NCBI RefSeq assembly: GCF_902833145.1
Contig: NZ_CADFEN010000002.1
Coordinates: forward strand, 496,001-560,000
Direction of reading: 5' to 3'
Length of the DNA: 64,000 nt
Source: Burkholderia sp. BCC0506
Lineage (GTDB): Bacteria; Pseudomonadota; Gammaproteobacteria; Burkholderiales; Burkholderiaceae
The position numbers were made by a program, and so were the translations under genes. The notes under the pieces are model-generated. The model worked only from the letters and a program-made list of their open reading frames with translations, did no database searches and was not told where the DNA came from. Shown here piece by piece: positions 25,055 to 33,188 of this stretch. Each line of letters opens with the position of its first letter. Position 1 is the first letter of the stretch.

Positions 25055-28000
25055 ATGACTATGCAATCGAACGTGCTCGAAAAATTCCAGGTCCACGCGA
25101 AACGCGACGGAGATGCGCCGGCCGTGGTGTCGGAATACGCCCACGTGAGTTACCGAGAACTGGACCGTCGGAGCGACGCAGTGGCCTGCGCGTTGCAGGC
25201 GCGGGGAATCGGACGCGGCAGCCTGGTCCCGATCGAGGCGTCTCGGAACGCGGAATTCATCGTCGGCATCCTCGGCATCCTGAAGGCCGGTGCAACCTAT
25301 GTGCCGATCGACGACCGTTATCCTGCCGCCCGCAAGCAGCACATCCTGCAGCAATGCAATGCCGCGCTGGTATTGACGACACGCGCGGCGCCACGCGATG
25401 CGGCCATGCCGTTTGCGAGTGTGGCGGATCTGTCCGCGCAAAGGGCGGAACACGACGACGCGGGCGTGACGCCACTCGCCGATGCGCGCGACGAAGCGAT
25501 CTACGTGATCTTCACGTCCGGCTCCACGGGTGCGCCGAAAGGCGTGATCGTCGAACACGCCGCGGTGGCGGCTCTCGTCGACTGGCACAACACGCGTTTC
25601 GCGATGAATGCGGCGAGTCGCGCGACGCTGATGGCCGGCCTCGGCTTCGATGTCTCGCAGTGGGAAATCTGGTCGACGCTTTGTGCGGGCGCAACGCTGT
25701 TCTTGCCGGACGACGAAACCCGGCTCGACGCGGACGTGCTCGTGGCGTTCTTTGTCCGTCACGGGATCACGCACGCCTACGTGCCCACCGTGATGGTGGC
25801 CGACGTGGTCAGTGTCGGCCAGCCGGCGGACCTGAAACTGAAGTATCTGTTCACGGCCGGTGAGAAGCTGGGCCCGGTCGACACCGACAACATCGATTAC
25901 ACGCTGATCGACTACTACGGGCCGACCGAAGCGACGATCTTCGCGACGTGTCACGTCGTGCCGAGCGCGACGCTTGGCCGTCCGGCGTCGATCGGGCGGC
26001 CGGTCGGCGATACGGAGATCCTGATTCTGAACGACGCCGGGGAAGCGGTGACGGGCAGCGACGTGGGAGAAATCTGTATCGGCGGGCCGAGCCTGGCGCG
26101 TGGCTATCTGGGCAATCCTGCGTTGACCGGCGAGAAATTCCGTCCGCACCCGCGGCAGCCGGATCGGCTCATCTATCACACGGGCGATCTCGGGCGCTGG
26201 CTGAACGACTGCGCGATCCAGTTCCTCGGGCGGTCGGACGATCAGGTCAAGATTCGCGGCAATCTTGTCGAGCTGAGCGAAATTCAGGCCGCGCTCATCC
26301 GATCTGGCGAGGCACGCAAGGCGGTGGTGCTGGCGTTGCCCAACGCGGCCGGCGCCGGGACGGAACTCGTCGCGTTCGTCGTGCCGCGCGATCCGGTTGG
26401 GTCGCCCGCACGGATAATCGAGGCGCTGAAGGCGAGCGTGCGGCAAGCGTTGCCCGATTACATGTGGCCGGTCGGCCATGTGCTGGTGGACGACGTGCCG
26501 GTGACGGCGAACGGCAAAACCGACCGGGCCGCGCTTGAACGTCGTTACCTCGACGCGACGCGCGATCGGACGGCGCAGGAGCCGTACACCGCCGCCGAGC
26601 GGATCGTCGCCGATGCATTCGCCGCGTTGATCGGCCACGCGTCGTTCCGCAAAACCGACCGTTTCTTCGACATCGGCGGGAATTCGCTGCTGACGGCAAA
26701 GCTTGCGAGGGCGCTGTCGGATGCGGTTGGGACGAAGATGCTGATCCGGGACGTGTACGAGCACCAGTCGGTGGAAGCGCTCGCCGGCGAGATCGAGCGG
26801 CGCGTCGCGACGACGGCGCTCGCGATCGAGCGCGAGCCGGTGTATGCGCTGGAGAACGACATCCGCGTGCCCGAACAGGCGGATTTCAGCGGCCCCTTCG
26901 ACGACGCGCTGCTGGCGGCCCCGCGCGCGATTCTGCTGACGGGCGCCACGGGATTCGTCGGCGTCCATCTGCTGGCCGAGCTGCTCGCGACGACGTCGGC
27001 GGTCGTGCATTGCCTGGTGCGCGCGCCGGACGCGGCGTCGGGGTGGGCGCGGATCGTCGAAAAACTGCGCGCTTACGACGTGAGCCTCCGGCCGGACGAG
27101 CGATCGCGCATCCGCGTGTGGGCGGGCGACCTCACGCAGGCGCGCTTCGGCCTGGACGAGCACGACTACGCGACGCTGGCCGATGCAATCGACGTCGTGT
27201 ACCACTCCGCCAGCGCGGTCAATTTCATCCAGCCGTATTCATACATGAAGAAGATCAACGTGGACGGCCTGACGCAGATCCTCGCTTTTGCCGGACACCG
27301 GCGAACCAAGGCGCTGATCCTGCTGTCGACGATCTCGGTGTACAGCTGGGGGCATCGCTTCACCGGCAAGACCGTGATGACCGAAGCGGACGACATCGAC
27401 CAGAATCTGCCGGCGGTGCTCGAGGATATCGGCTATACGCGCAGCAAATGGGTGATGGAGAAAATGGCCGACCTGGCCGCGCAGCGCGGGCTGCCGCTGA
27501 TGACCTTTCGGCTCGGCTACGCGACGTTTCACGGCGAGACCGGCGTGAGCGCGGATTATCAGTGGTGGGGGCGGCTGGTGAAGACCTGCATCGCGCTCGG
27601 CGCCGTGCCCGACCTGCACGACCTGCGCGAAGGGCTGACGAGCGTCGATTACATGACGAAGGCGATTGCGCGGATTTCGCGCGATCCGGCCGCGCTGAGG
27701 CGCAAGTTCAATCTGATCAACTCGCCCGAGACGGATATCACGCTGAAGGAATTCTTCTCGCGACTCGAACGCTACTTCGGCATGCGGTTCCGGGTCGTTC
27801 CGTACCGCGAATGGCTCGATGCGTGGAAGACGGATATCGACGCGCCGCTCTATCCGCTGCTGAGCCTGTTCGACGACAACGTTCGCGACGGCATGAGCAC
27901 GGTCGAGCTGTATCAGAACAATTACGTATGGGACTGTCGCAACGCGATCGAATTTCTCGAAGGCAGCGGCATCGAACAGCCGGCGTTTTCGCGCGAGCAA

Positions 28001-28090
28001 TTGGCGCGGTACCTGACGCGTTCGATCGGTTATCGGGTCGGCGCTACGCCGGATAACGCCGCGCGAACAGCTCGGTCAGCCAGTCGATGA
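25055..28090 (+). CDS. NRPS-like adenylation-thiolation-reductase enzyme
   Basis: 1011 residues with no condensation domain. Adenylation (about 10-500): IFTSGSTGAPKGV, DYYGPTEATIF, YHTGDLGRW, NGKTDR. Carrier protein (about 515-590): FFDIGGNSLLTAKLA, with the phosphopantetheine serine. Thioester reductase (about 625-1000): ILLTGATGFVGVHLL and GYTRSK (YxxxK). It should activate an acid or amino acid, load it on the carrier and release it reductively as an aldehyde or alcohol. Aligned by eye to GrsA, the pocket reads D, V, W, Y, F, A, Y, I, F; I cannot assign a substrate. No partner biosynthetic or carrier-priming gene is nearby. ATG 25061 is an equally good start. Its 3' end overlaps the convergent LysR gene by 47 bp. 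Confidence 0.9.
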   Translation: MTMQSNVLEKFQVHAKRDGDAPAVVSEYAHVSYRELDRRSDAVACALQARGIGRGSLVPIEASRNAEFIVGILGILKAGATYVPIDDRYPAARKQHILQQCNAALVLTTRAAPRDAAMPFASVADLSAQRAEHDDAGVTPLADARDEAIYVIFTSGSTGAPKGVIVEHAAVAALVDWHNTRFAMNAASRATLMAGLGFDVSQWEIWSTLCAGATLFLPDDETRLDADVLVAFFVRHGITHAYVPTVMVADVVSVGQPADLKLKYLFTAGEKLGPVDTDNIDYTLIDYYGPTEATIFATCHVVPSATLGRPASIGRPVGDTEILILNDAGEAVTGSDVGEICIGGPSLARGYLGNPALTGEKFRPHPRQPDRLIYHTGDLGRWLNDCAIQFLGRSDDQVKIRGNLVELSEIQAALIRSGEARKAVVLALPNAAGAGTELVAFVVPRDPVGSPARIIEALKASVRQALPDYMWPVGHVLVDDVPVTANGKTDRAALERRYLDATRDRTAQEPYTAAERIVADAFAALIGHASFRKTDRFFDIGGNSLLTAKLARALSDAVGTKMLIRDVYEHQSVEALAGEIERRVATTALAIEREPVYALENDIRVPEQADFSGPFDDALLAAPRAILLTGATGFVGVHLLAELLATTSAVVHCLVRAPDAASGWARIVEKLRAYDVSLRPDERSRIRVWAGDLTQARFGLDEHDYATLADAIDVVYHSASAVNFIQPYSYMKKINVDGLTQILAFAGHRRTKALILLSTISVYSWGHRFTGKTVMTEADDIDQNLPAVLEDIGYTRSKWVMEKMADLAAQRGLPLMTFRLGYATFHGETGVSADYQWWGRLVKTCIALGAVPDLHDLREGLTSVDYMTKAIARISRDPAALRRKFNLINSPETDITLKEFFSRLERYFGMRFRVVPYREWLDAWKTDIDAPLYPLLSLFDDNVRDGMSTVELYQNNYVWDCRNAIEFLEGSGIEQPAFSREQLARYLTRSIGYRVGATPDNAARTARSASR

Positions 28091-28946
28091 ACGCGCGCAC
28101 CTTGTCGGGCAGATGCGCGCGGTTCGGGTACAGCACCGACACCGGCTTCGGCACGGCCGGCACGCCGGGCAGCAGCTCGATCAACTGGCCCGAGTCGATG
28201 CTCGGCTGCAGCGCGGGCCGCAACGCGTGCACGATGCCGAGGCCGGCGAGCCCGCACGACAGCAGCGCTTCCGAGTTGTCGGTGAGCAGGCTGCTCGCGA
28301 GCTTCACCGCGACGGGTTCACCGTGCGGGCGGAACGTCCATTCGAGCACGCGGCGATTGCGGCCGGTGAAGAAGTTGACCGCGCGATGCGTGCGCAGATC
28401 GTCGAGCGTGCGCGGCAAGCCGTGGCGCGCGATATAGGCGGGCGACGCGCACGTGGCCATCGGCACCGCGCCGACGGTGCGTGCGACCATGCTCGAATCC
28501 TTCAGCGCCCCGACCCGCACCACGCAGTCGATGCCTTCGCCGATCAGGTCGGCCGGCTGGTCGCTCGCGCCGAGCACGAGCTCGATCTGCGGATAGCGCT
28601 GCTGGAACTCGGGCAGTGCCGGAATCACGACCGTCTTCGCGAGCGCGAGCGCGATGTCGATCCGCAGCCGGCCCTTCGGCACCGCGCGTTGCCGGGGAAA
28701 CGACGCGAATGCCTCGTCGATGCTGCCGAGCAACTGCACGCAGCGCGCGTGAAACGCCTCGCCTTCGGCCGTCACGCTGACGCGGCGCGTGCTGCGGTTC
28801 AGCAGCCGGACGCCGAGCTCCTGTTCGAGCTGCTGCACGGCTTTCGTGACGGCCGGCCGATGCAGCTGCAGCGCGTCGGCGGCCTGCGTGAAGTTGCCGC
28901 GCTCGACGATCTGCACGTAGATCTGCATCGTTTGCAAGCGGTCCAT
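28044..28946 (-). CDS. LysR-family transcriptional regulator
   Basis: 300 residues from ATG 28946 (MDRLQTMQIYVQIVERGNFT), with helix-turn-helix ALQLHRPAVTKAVQQLE and an effector domain of the CrgA/DhcR-like group (KGRLRIDIALALAKTVVIPA). The longer frame to 29030 has no ribosome site. It is tail-to-tail with the NRPS-like gene and lies 80 bp upstream of nothing on its own strand; its target is unclear. Candidates are the NRPS-like gene or an unlinked gene. Confidence 0.92.
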   Translation of the reverse strand: MDRLQTMQIYVQIVERGNFTQAADALQLHRPAVTKAVQQLEQELGVRLLNRSTRRVSVTAEGEAFHARCVQLLGSIDEAFASFPRQRAVPKGRLRIDIALALAKTVVIPALPEFQQRYPQIELVLGASDQPADLIGEGIDCVVRVGALKDSSMVARTVGAVPMATCASPAYIARHGLPRTLDDLRTHRAVNFFTGRNRRVLEWTFRPHGEPVAVKLASSLLTDNSEALLSCGLAGLGIVHALRPALQPSIDSGQLIELLPGVPAVPKPVSVLYPNRAHLPDKVRAFIDWLTELFARRYPA

Positions 28947-29026
28947 GGCGTTCCCGGAGGCTGTGGCGAGCGGCCATCTTCGCACACCGCCAGGAATCCG
29001 GTGCGCGGCCGCCCGCCTGCCGTGCG

Positions 29027-30406
29027 TCATTCGACCGGATGCAGGTCCTGCAGCAGCGTCGGCACCAGCTCCGACACGGTCGGATGAATATGCATCGCGC
29101 GGCTGATCGTCGTGTACGGCGCGCCGGCGGTCATCACGTCGAGGATCGCGTGCACGACTTCGTCGCCGGTCACGCCGAGGATCGACGCGCCGAGGATCGC
29201 GTGGCTGTCCGCATCGACGATCACCTTCATGAAACCCTGGCTTTCGCCTTTCTCGACCGCCCGGCCGACGCGCGTCATCGGGCGCGTGCCGACCAGCAGC
29301 CGGCGGCCCGTCTGCTTCGCTTCCTCGAGCGTCATGCCGACGCGGCCGAGCGGCGGATCGATGTACATCGCATAGGCCATGATGCGGTCGGACACCTTGC
29401 GCGGATCGTCGTCGAGCAGGTTCGCCGCGACGATCTCGTAGTCGTTGTACGCGGTGTGCGTGAACGCGCCGCGCCCGTTGCAGTCGCCGAGCGCCCAGAT
29501 GCCGGGCACGTTCGTGCGCAACTGCTCGTCGACGGTGATGTAGCCGCGCGCGTCGGTGTTGACGCCCGCGCGGTCGAGCCCCAGATCGTCGGTGTTCGGC
29601 ACGCGCCCGACCGCGAGCAGCAGGTGCGAGCCCGCGACCTCGCGGCCGCCGCCCGCGCAGTCGAGGCCGACCGCGATGCCGTCGCCGTCGCGGCGCGCGC
29701 TCAGGCAGTTCGCGTCAAGCTGCACGTCGATCCCTTCCGTTTCGAGGATCTCGCGCACGGCCTGCGACACGTCTTCGTCCTCGCGGCGGATCAGGCGCGA
29801 GCCTTTCTCGACGATCGTGACCTTCGAGCCGAAGCCGCGGTACATCTGGCCGAATTCGAGCCCGACGTAGCTGCCGCCGACGATCACGAGATGATCGGGC
29901 AGGAAGTCGACGTCCATCATCGTCGAGTTGGTCAGGTACGGTACCGAGTCGAGGCCCGGCATCGCGGGCACCTGCGCGCGTCCGCCGACGTTGATGAAGA
30001 TGTGGCCGGCTTCGAGCACGTCATCGCCCACGCGCACCGCGTTCGCGCGTTCGAACCGGGCATGACCCTGAAATACGGTCGTGTTGTCGAGGCCGCGCAC
30101 CCATTGCTCGACGCCGTGGTTCGAGCGGCCCGAGATCGCATCCTTGCGCGCTTTCACGGCTTTCATGTCGACGGTGACCGGGCCGCCGACCGACACGCCG
30201 TATTCGCCGGCACGCCGCGCGAGTTGCGCGGCGTACGCGCTCGCGATCAGCGTCTTGGTCGGGATGCAGCCGGTGTTCACGCAGGTGCCGCCGAAGCGGC
30301 CGCGCTCGACGATCGCGACTTTCATGCCGGCGCCGGCGAGCCGCGCGGCGAGCGGCGGCCCGGCCTGGCCGGTGCCGATGACGATCGCATCGAAGTGTTG
30401 CGTCAT
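29027..30406 (-). CDS. pyridine nucleotide-disulfide oxidoreductase
   Basis: 459 residues. The order is FAD motif FDAIVIGTGQAGPPLAARL, redox-active disulfide GGTCVNTGCIPTK, NAD motif VIVGGSYVGLEF, FAD-contact WALGDCNG, and dimer-interface HIHPTVSELVPTLL with the His used by mercuric and lipoamide reductases. It is close to the mercuric reductase-like / soluble transhydrogenase-like group but lacks an N-terminal metal-binding domain and the C-terminal Cys pair of MerA. The physiological disulfide or quinone substrate is unknown. GGAGG precedes ATG 30406. Confidence 0.92.
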   Translation of the reverse strand: MTQHFDAIVIGTGQAGPPLAARLAGAGMKVAIVERGRFGGTCVNTGCIPTKTLIASAYAAQLARRAGEYGVSVGGPVTVDMKAVKARKDAISGRSNHGVEQWVRGLDNTTVFQGHARFERANAVRVGDDVLEAGHIFINVGGRAQVPAMPGLDSVPYLTNSTMMDVDFLPDHLVIVGGSYVGLEFGQMYRGFGSKVTIVEKGSRLIRREDEDVSQAVREILETEGIDVQLDANCLSARRDGDGIAVGLDCAGGGREVAGSHLLLAVGRVPNTDDLGLDRAGVNTDARGYITVDEQLRTNVPGIWALGDCNGRGAFTHTAYNDYEIVAANLLDDDPRKVSDRIMAYAMYIDPPLGRVGMTLEEAKQTGRRLLVGTRPMTRVGRAVEKGESQGFMKVIVDADSHAILGASILGVTGDEVVHAILDVMTAGAPYTTISRAMHIHPTVSELVPTLLQDLHPVE

Positions 30407-30588
30407 GACGTCCTCCTGTGCGGGGGCAACAACGAGGAAAGGGGCAGGCGCAAGCCGCATGCCGTGCCGGCGGTCGCGCGGGCGACGAGCGCCTATGGTA
30501 GACCTGTTGGCCGGGCGTCGCGAGCGGCCGGCGGGCGACGCGTCGCGTTGAAAAACGGCACCGCCGCCGGCGTCGCGGCGCGCGGCGT

Positions 30589-31167
30589 CTAGTCCTTGCG
30601 CCGCCACTGTCCGAACGACACGGGCCGGTGCGCGTCGGCGCGCGTGACGGTGACGTGGTCGGGCGTGTCGTCGAGCGGAAACGATTCGGTGACGATCCGG
30701 TTCGCAAAGAGCCAGCCGTGCGTGTGCGGGTCGTAACGGAACGTGACGTAGTCGGTCCAGTGCTGCCCGCACGCGACGGCGTTCTGTACGGTGAAATAGC
30801 GGCCCTTCACCGACAAGCCGTTGTCGGCCGCATCGTCGGGATCGAACGGATCGCACTGGCCGCCTTCGTTCGCGCGCAGCACGACCTGGTCGTTGCGTGC
30901 GGCGAGCCGGTACGTGTGGTCGGCCTGTTCCTCGTAGATCAGCAGCGGGCGCGGCGACGGCTGCTCGCGCGTATCGACCGCGCGATGCACGACGACGAGA
31001 AAGCTGTGCCGTCCGTCGTCGAGATCGGGGCCCGGTTGCGTGCTCAGCGGCTGGTAGCCGGGTGGCAGTTGCGCGGCGATCGGCTTCGGCAACGTGTCGG
31101 CGCGGACGCCGGACGGGAGTGCGGCGAGCAGCGGGAGCAGCAGGGCGGAAAGGCTAAGAGCGCGCAT
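30589..31167 (-). CDS. secreted protein of unknown function
   Basis: 192 residues from ATG 31167. A signal peptide (MRALSLSALLLPLLAALPSGVRA) precedes a polar domain with one likely disulfide (the Cys in EGGQCDPFDP and in AVACGQHW) and strands such as HSFLVVVHRAV and YVTFRYDPHTHGW. I do not recognise the family. It lies 182 bp upstream of the oxidoreductase on the same strand, so probably has its own transcript. Confidence 0.8.
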   Translation of the reverse strand: MRALSLSALLLPLLAALPSGVRADTLPKPIAAQLPPGYQPLSTQPGPDLDDGRHSFLVVVHRAVDTREQPSPRPLLIYEEQADHTYRLAARNDQVVLRANEGGQCDPFDPDDAADNGLSVKGRYFTVQNAVACGQHWTDYVTFRYDPHTHGWLFANRIVTESFPLDDTPDHVTVTRADAHRPVSFGQWRRKD

Positions 31168-31436
31168 GGTGGGCGGTCGGGTCGAAAGGAGGAGAGGGAA
31201 TGAGTCGCGCGGGGGCTGGAGGTCGCGCCCGGGAGACTCGGTGCCGGCACCGGCTTGAACGCGACGAGCGGCACGGATCTCGATCATGGGCGGCGCGCAA
31301 TGACGGGAAACAGGGCCAGCATAGCAGCGCGCGGGCGCTTTCGGGCACGCGCGAAGCGTGCCAGAATCGACGACTTCACCGTCGGAAACGACACGCAGGC
31401 GTCGGCGCAGCGGCGTCGCTGACCAAGGGGACTTCG

Positions 31437-32075
31437 ATGACCGCATCGGCTGCCGTATTCGCCATCCTGGCTGCGCTGTTTCTCGGCGCGATGATTCCGG
31501 GCCCGAGCTTCGTGCTGGTTGCCCGCAATTCGATCGGGCTGTCGCGTCGCGACGGGCTCGCCACCGCGCTCGGCATGGGCATCGGCGGCATCGTGTTCGG
31601 CGGCGTCGCGCTGGCCGGGCTCTACACGCTGCTGCAGGCTGTCGAATGGCTGTACGTCGGCCTCAAGGTCGCGGGCGGCCTTTACCTGATCTACATGGCG
31701 TCGAAGATCTGGCGCGGCGCCGATCGGCCGATCGCGATGGACGATCCGCAGGCGATGGCCGGCGGCAGCGCGCGCAAGTCGTTCTGGACCGGCCTCACGA
31801 CCCAGCTCAGCAACCCGAAGACGGCGATCTGGTACGGCAGCATCTTCGCGGCGCTGCTCCCGCAGCATCCGCCGCTGTGGTGCTACCTCGTGCTGCCGCC
31901 GCTCGTGTTCGCGGTCGAATTCGGCTGGTACACGCTCGTCGCGCTGTGCTTCTCGACGCGCCGGCCGCGCGAGCTCTACCTGCGCGCGAAGAAGTGGATC
32001 GACCGCCTCGCGGCCGGCGCGATCACGCTGCTCGGGCTGCGGCTGATCCTGAACGCGCCGAAAGCGGGGATCTGA
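31437..32075 (+). CDS. LysE/RhtB-family amino acid exporter
   Basis: 212 residues with about five to six hydrophobic segments. The N-terminus LFLGAMIPGPSFVLVARNSI carries the family PGP motif; GVALAGLYTLLQ and LYLIYMASKIWRG (the usual LGxxYLxxLGxK-like region) and TQLSNPKTAIWYGSIFAALLP follow. These export amino acids or homoserine-like compounds. ATG 31437 was chosen at the start of the first helix, with AAGGGG upstream. Confidence 0.92.
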   Translation: MTASAAVFAILAALFLGAMIPGPSFVLVARNSIGLSRRDGLATALGMGIGGIVFGGVALAGLYTLLQAVEWLYVGLKVAGGLYLIYMASKIWRGADRPIAMDDPQAMAGGSARKSFWTGLTTQLSNPKTAIWYGSIFAALLPQHPPLWCYLVLPPLVFAVEFGWYTLVALCFSTRRPRELYLRAKKWIDRLAAGAITLLGLRLILNAPKAGI

Positions 32076-32383
32076 GCACCTGCCTTCCCGATCTGTGCCA
32101 GTGCGCGCGGCGACGGCGATGGCCGTCGCGGGGTGCCGACACGCACCGGGTGGTTTGCCCGCCCGAACGCACGTCGGCGTCGCGCCGACGCATGGCTTCC
32201 CGATGGCGCGGCCGCTCGCCGGCCGCCGCCGACCGTCTCTGCGGCCCTTGCCGCCCTCGCCGAGCCTTGTGCGGCGGGCGTTCGCGTAAGTCGCACCGTG
32301 CGGCCGACGGCGCCGCTTCGCCGATTCTGGCGGTCGACCGCCCGACGACGTGTAAACTGCTGCCTTTTTTGACGGTTTGCAGC
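32076..32383 (+). other. 308-bp gap before the stator-like operon
   Basis: GC-rich and without a supportable gene. Close to the operon start it becomes AT-rich (TGTAAACT near 32351 and a TTTTTT tract near 32365), a plausible promoter or leader, but no clear -35/-10 pair or ribosome site is visible before ATG 32384. Confidence 0.4.
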
Positions 32384-33178
32384 ATGGTGCAAGCATCTCC
32401 GCGCCCGGCGTTGAGCGGTCCGACGCTCGTCCGGCTGCTCGCGCGCCTGGCCGATGCCGACGTCGCGGAATCCCGGCAGACGCTGTCCGACCGGCTGAGC
32501 CAGTGGCTCGGCTGGACCGACGCGATCACGTTGTCGTCCGCGCTGAATGCGAGCGCGCCGAGCGTCACGGCCGGCGTGCGCGGCTACGACGCCGAGCGCG
32601 ACTGCGCGCGCGTGCGCCACGACCTCGCGCAGGCGATCGCGGCCACCCGCCGGCCGCCGGCGCGGCGCCGGCCGGGCGAGTTGCCGCCGCCGGCCGCCGA
32701 CACGGCCGATTTCGCGGACTTCCGCCAGCGTTATCTGACCCTGCAGCAGGACATGGAAACGGCGATCGGCCAGTTGCGCGGCCGCCTGCGGGTCGCGCTC
32801 GCCGCGCGCTCGTCCGCGATGGCGCGGCTCGCGACGCTCGACGCGATCATGGAGCGCGTGCTCGGCGCGCGCGAGCGCAGCCTGCTGTCGGCCGTGCCCG
32901 GGCTGCTCGGCACGCGCTTCGCGCGGCTGCGCGAAGCGGAGCGGCAGGCGCTGGCCGATGCCGAATCCGCGGCCGCGGCCGACGCGGCGCCCGACGCCAC
33001 CGACGCGCCGGCTCCGGCCGATGAAAGCCCGGTGGCCGACACCCCGACTGTCGCGGCGATCGTGCCCGGCACATGGCTCGATACGTTTCGCGACGAAATG
33101 CAAAGCATCCTGCTTGCCGAACTCGAAGTCCGGTTTCAAACGGTAGACGGGCTGCTCGCGGCCCTTCGCACCTGCTAA
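32384..33178 (+). CDS. DUF3348 protein (ZorF-like candidate)
   Basis: 264 residues. The N-terminal segment SGPTLVRLLARLADADVAES...LSQWLGWTDAITLS and the coiled-coil-rich middle (DFRQRYLTLQQDMETAIGQLRGRLR) match DUF3348. No catalytic motif is visible. It is the first of four tightly spaced genes, with 10 bp to the DUF802 gene. From memory, DUF3348 is the family named ZorF in the type III Zorya antiphage system, found with ZorA, ZorB and a DUF2894 protein, exactly the set here. Function otherwise unknown. Confidence 0.82.
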   Translation: MVQASPRPALSGPTLVRLLARLADADVAESRQTLSDRLSQWLGWTDAITLSSALNASAPSVTAGVRGYDAERDCARVRHDLAQAIAATRRPPARRRPGELPPPAADTADFADFRQRYLTLQQDMETAIGQLRGRLRVALAARSSAMARLATLDAIMERVLGARERSLLSAVPGLLGTRFARLREAERQALADAESAAAADAAPDATDAPAPADESPVADTPTVAAIVPGTWLDTFRDEMQSILLAELEVRFQTVDGLLAALRTC

Positions 33179-33188
33179 TCAACACGCT

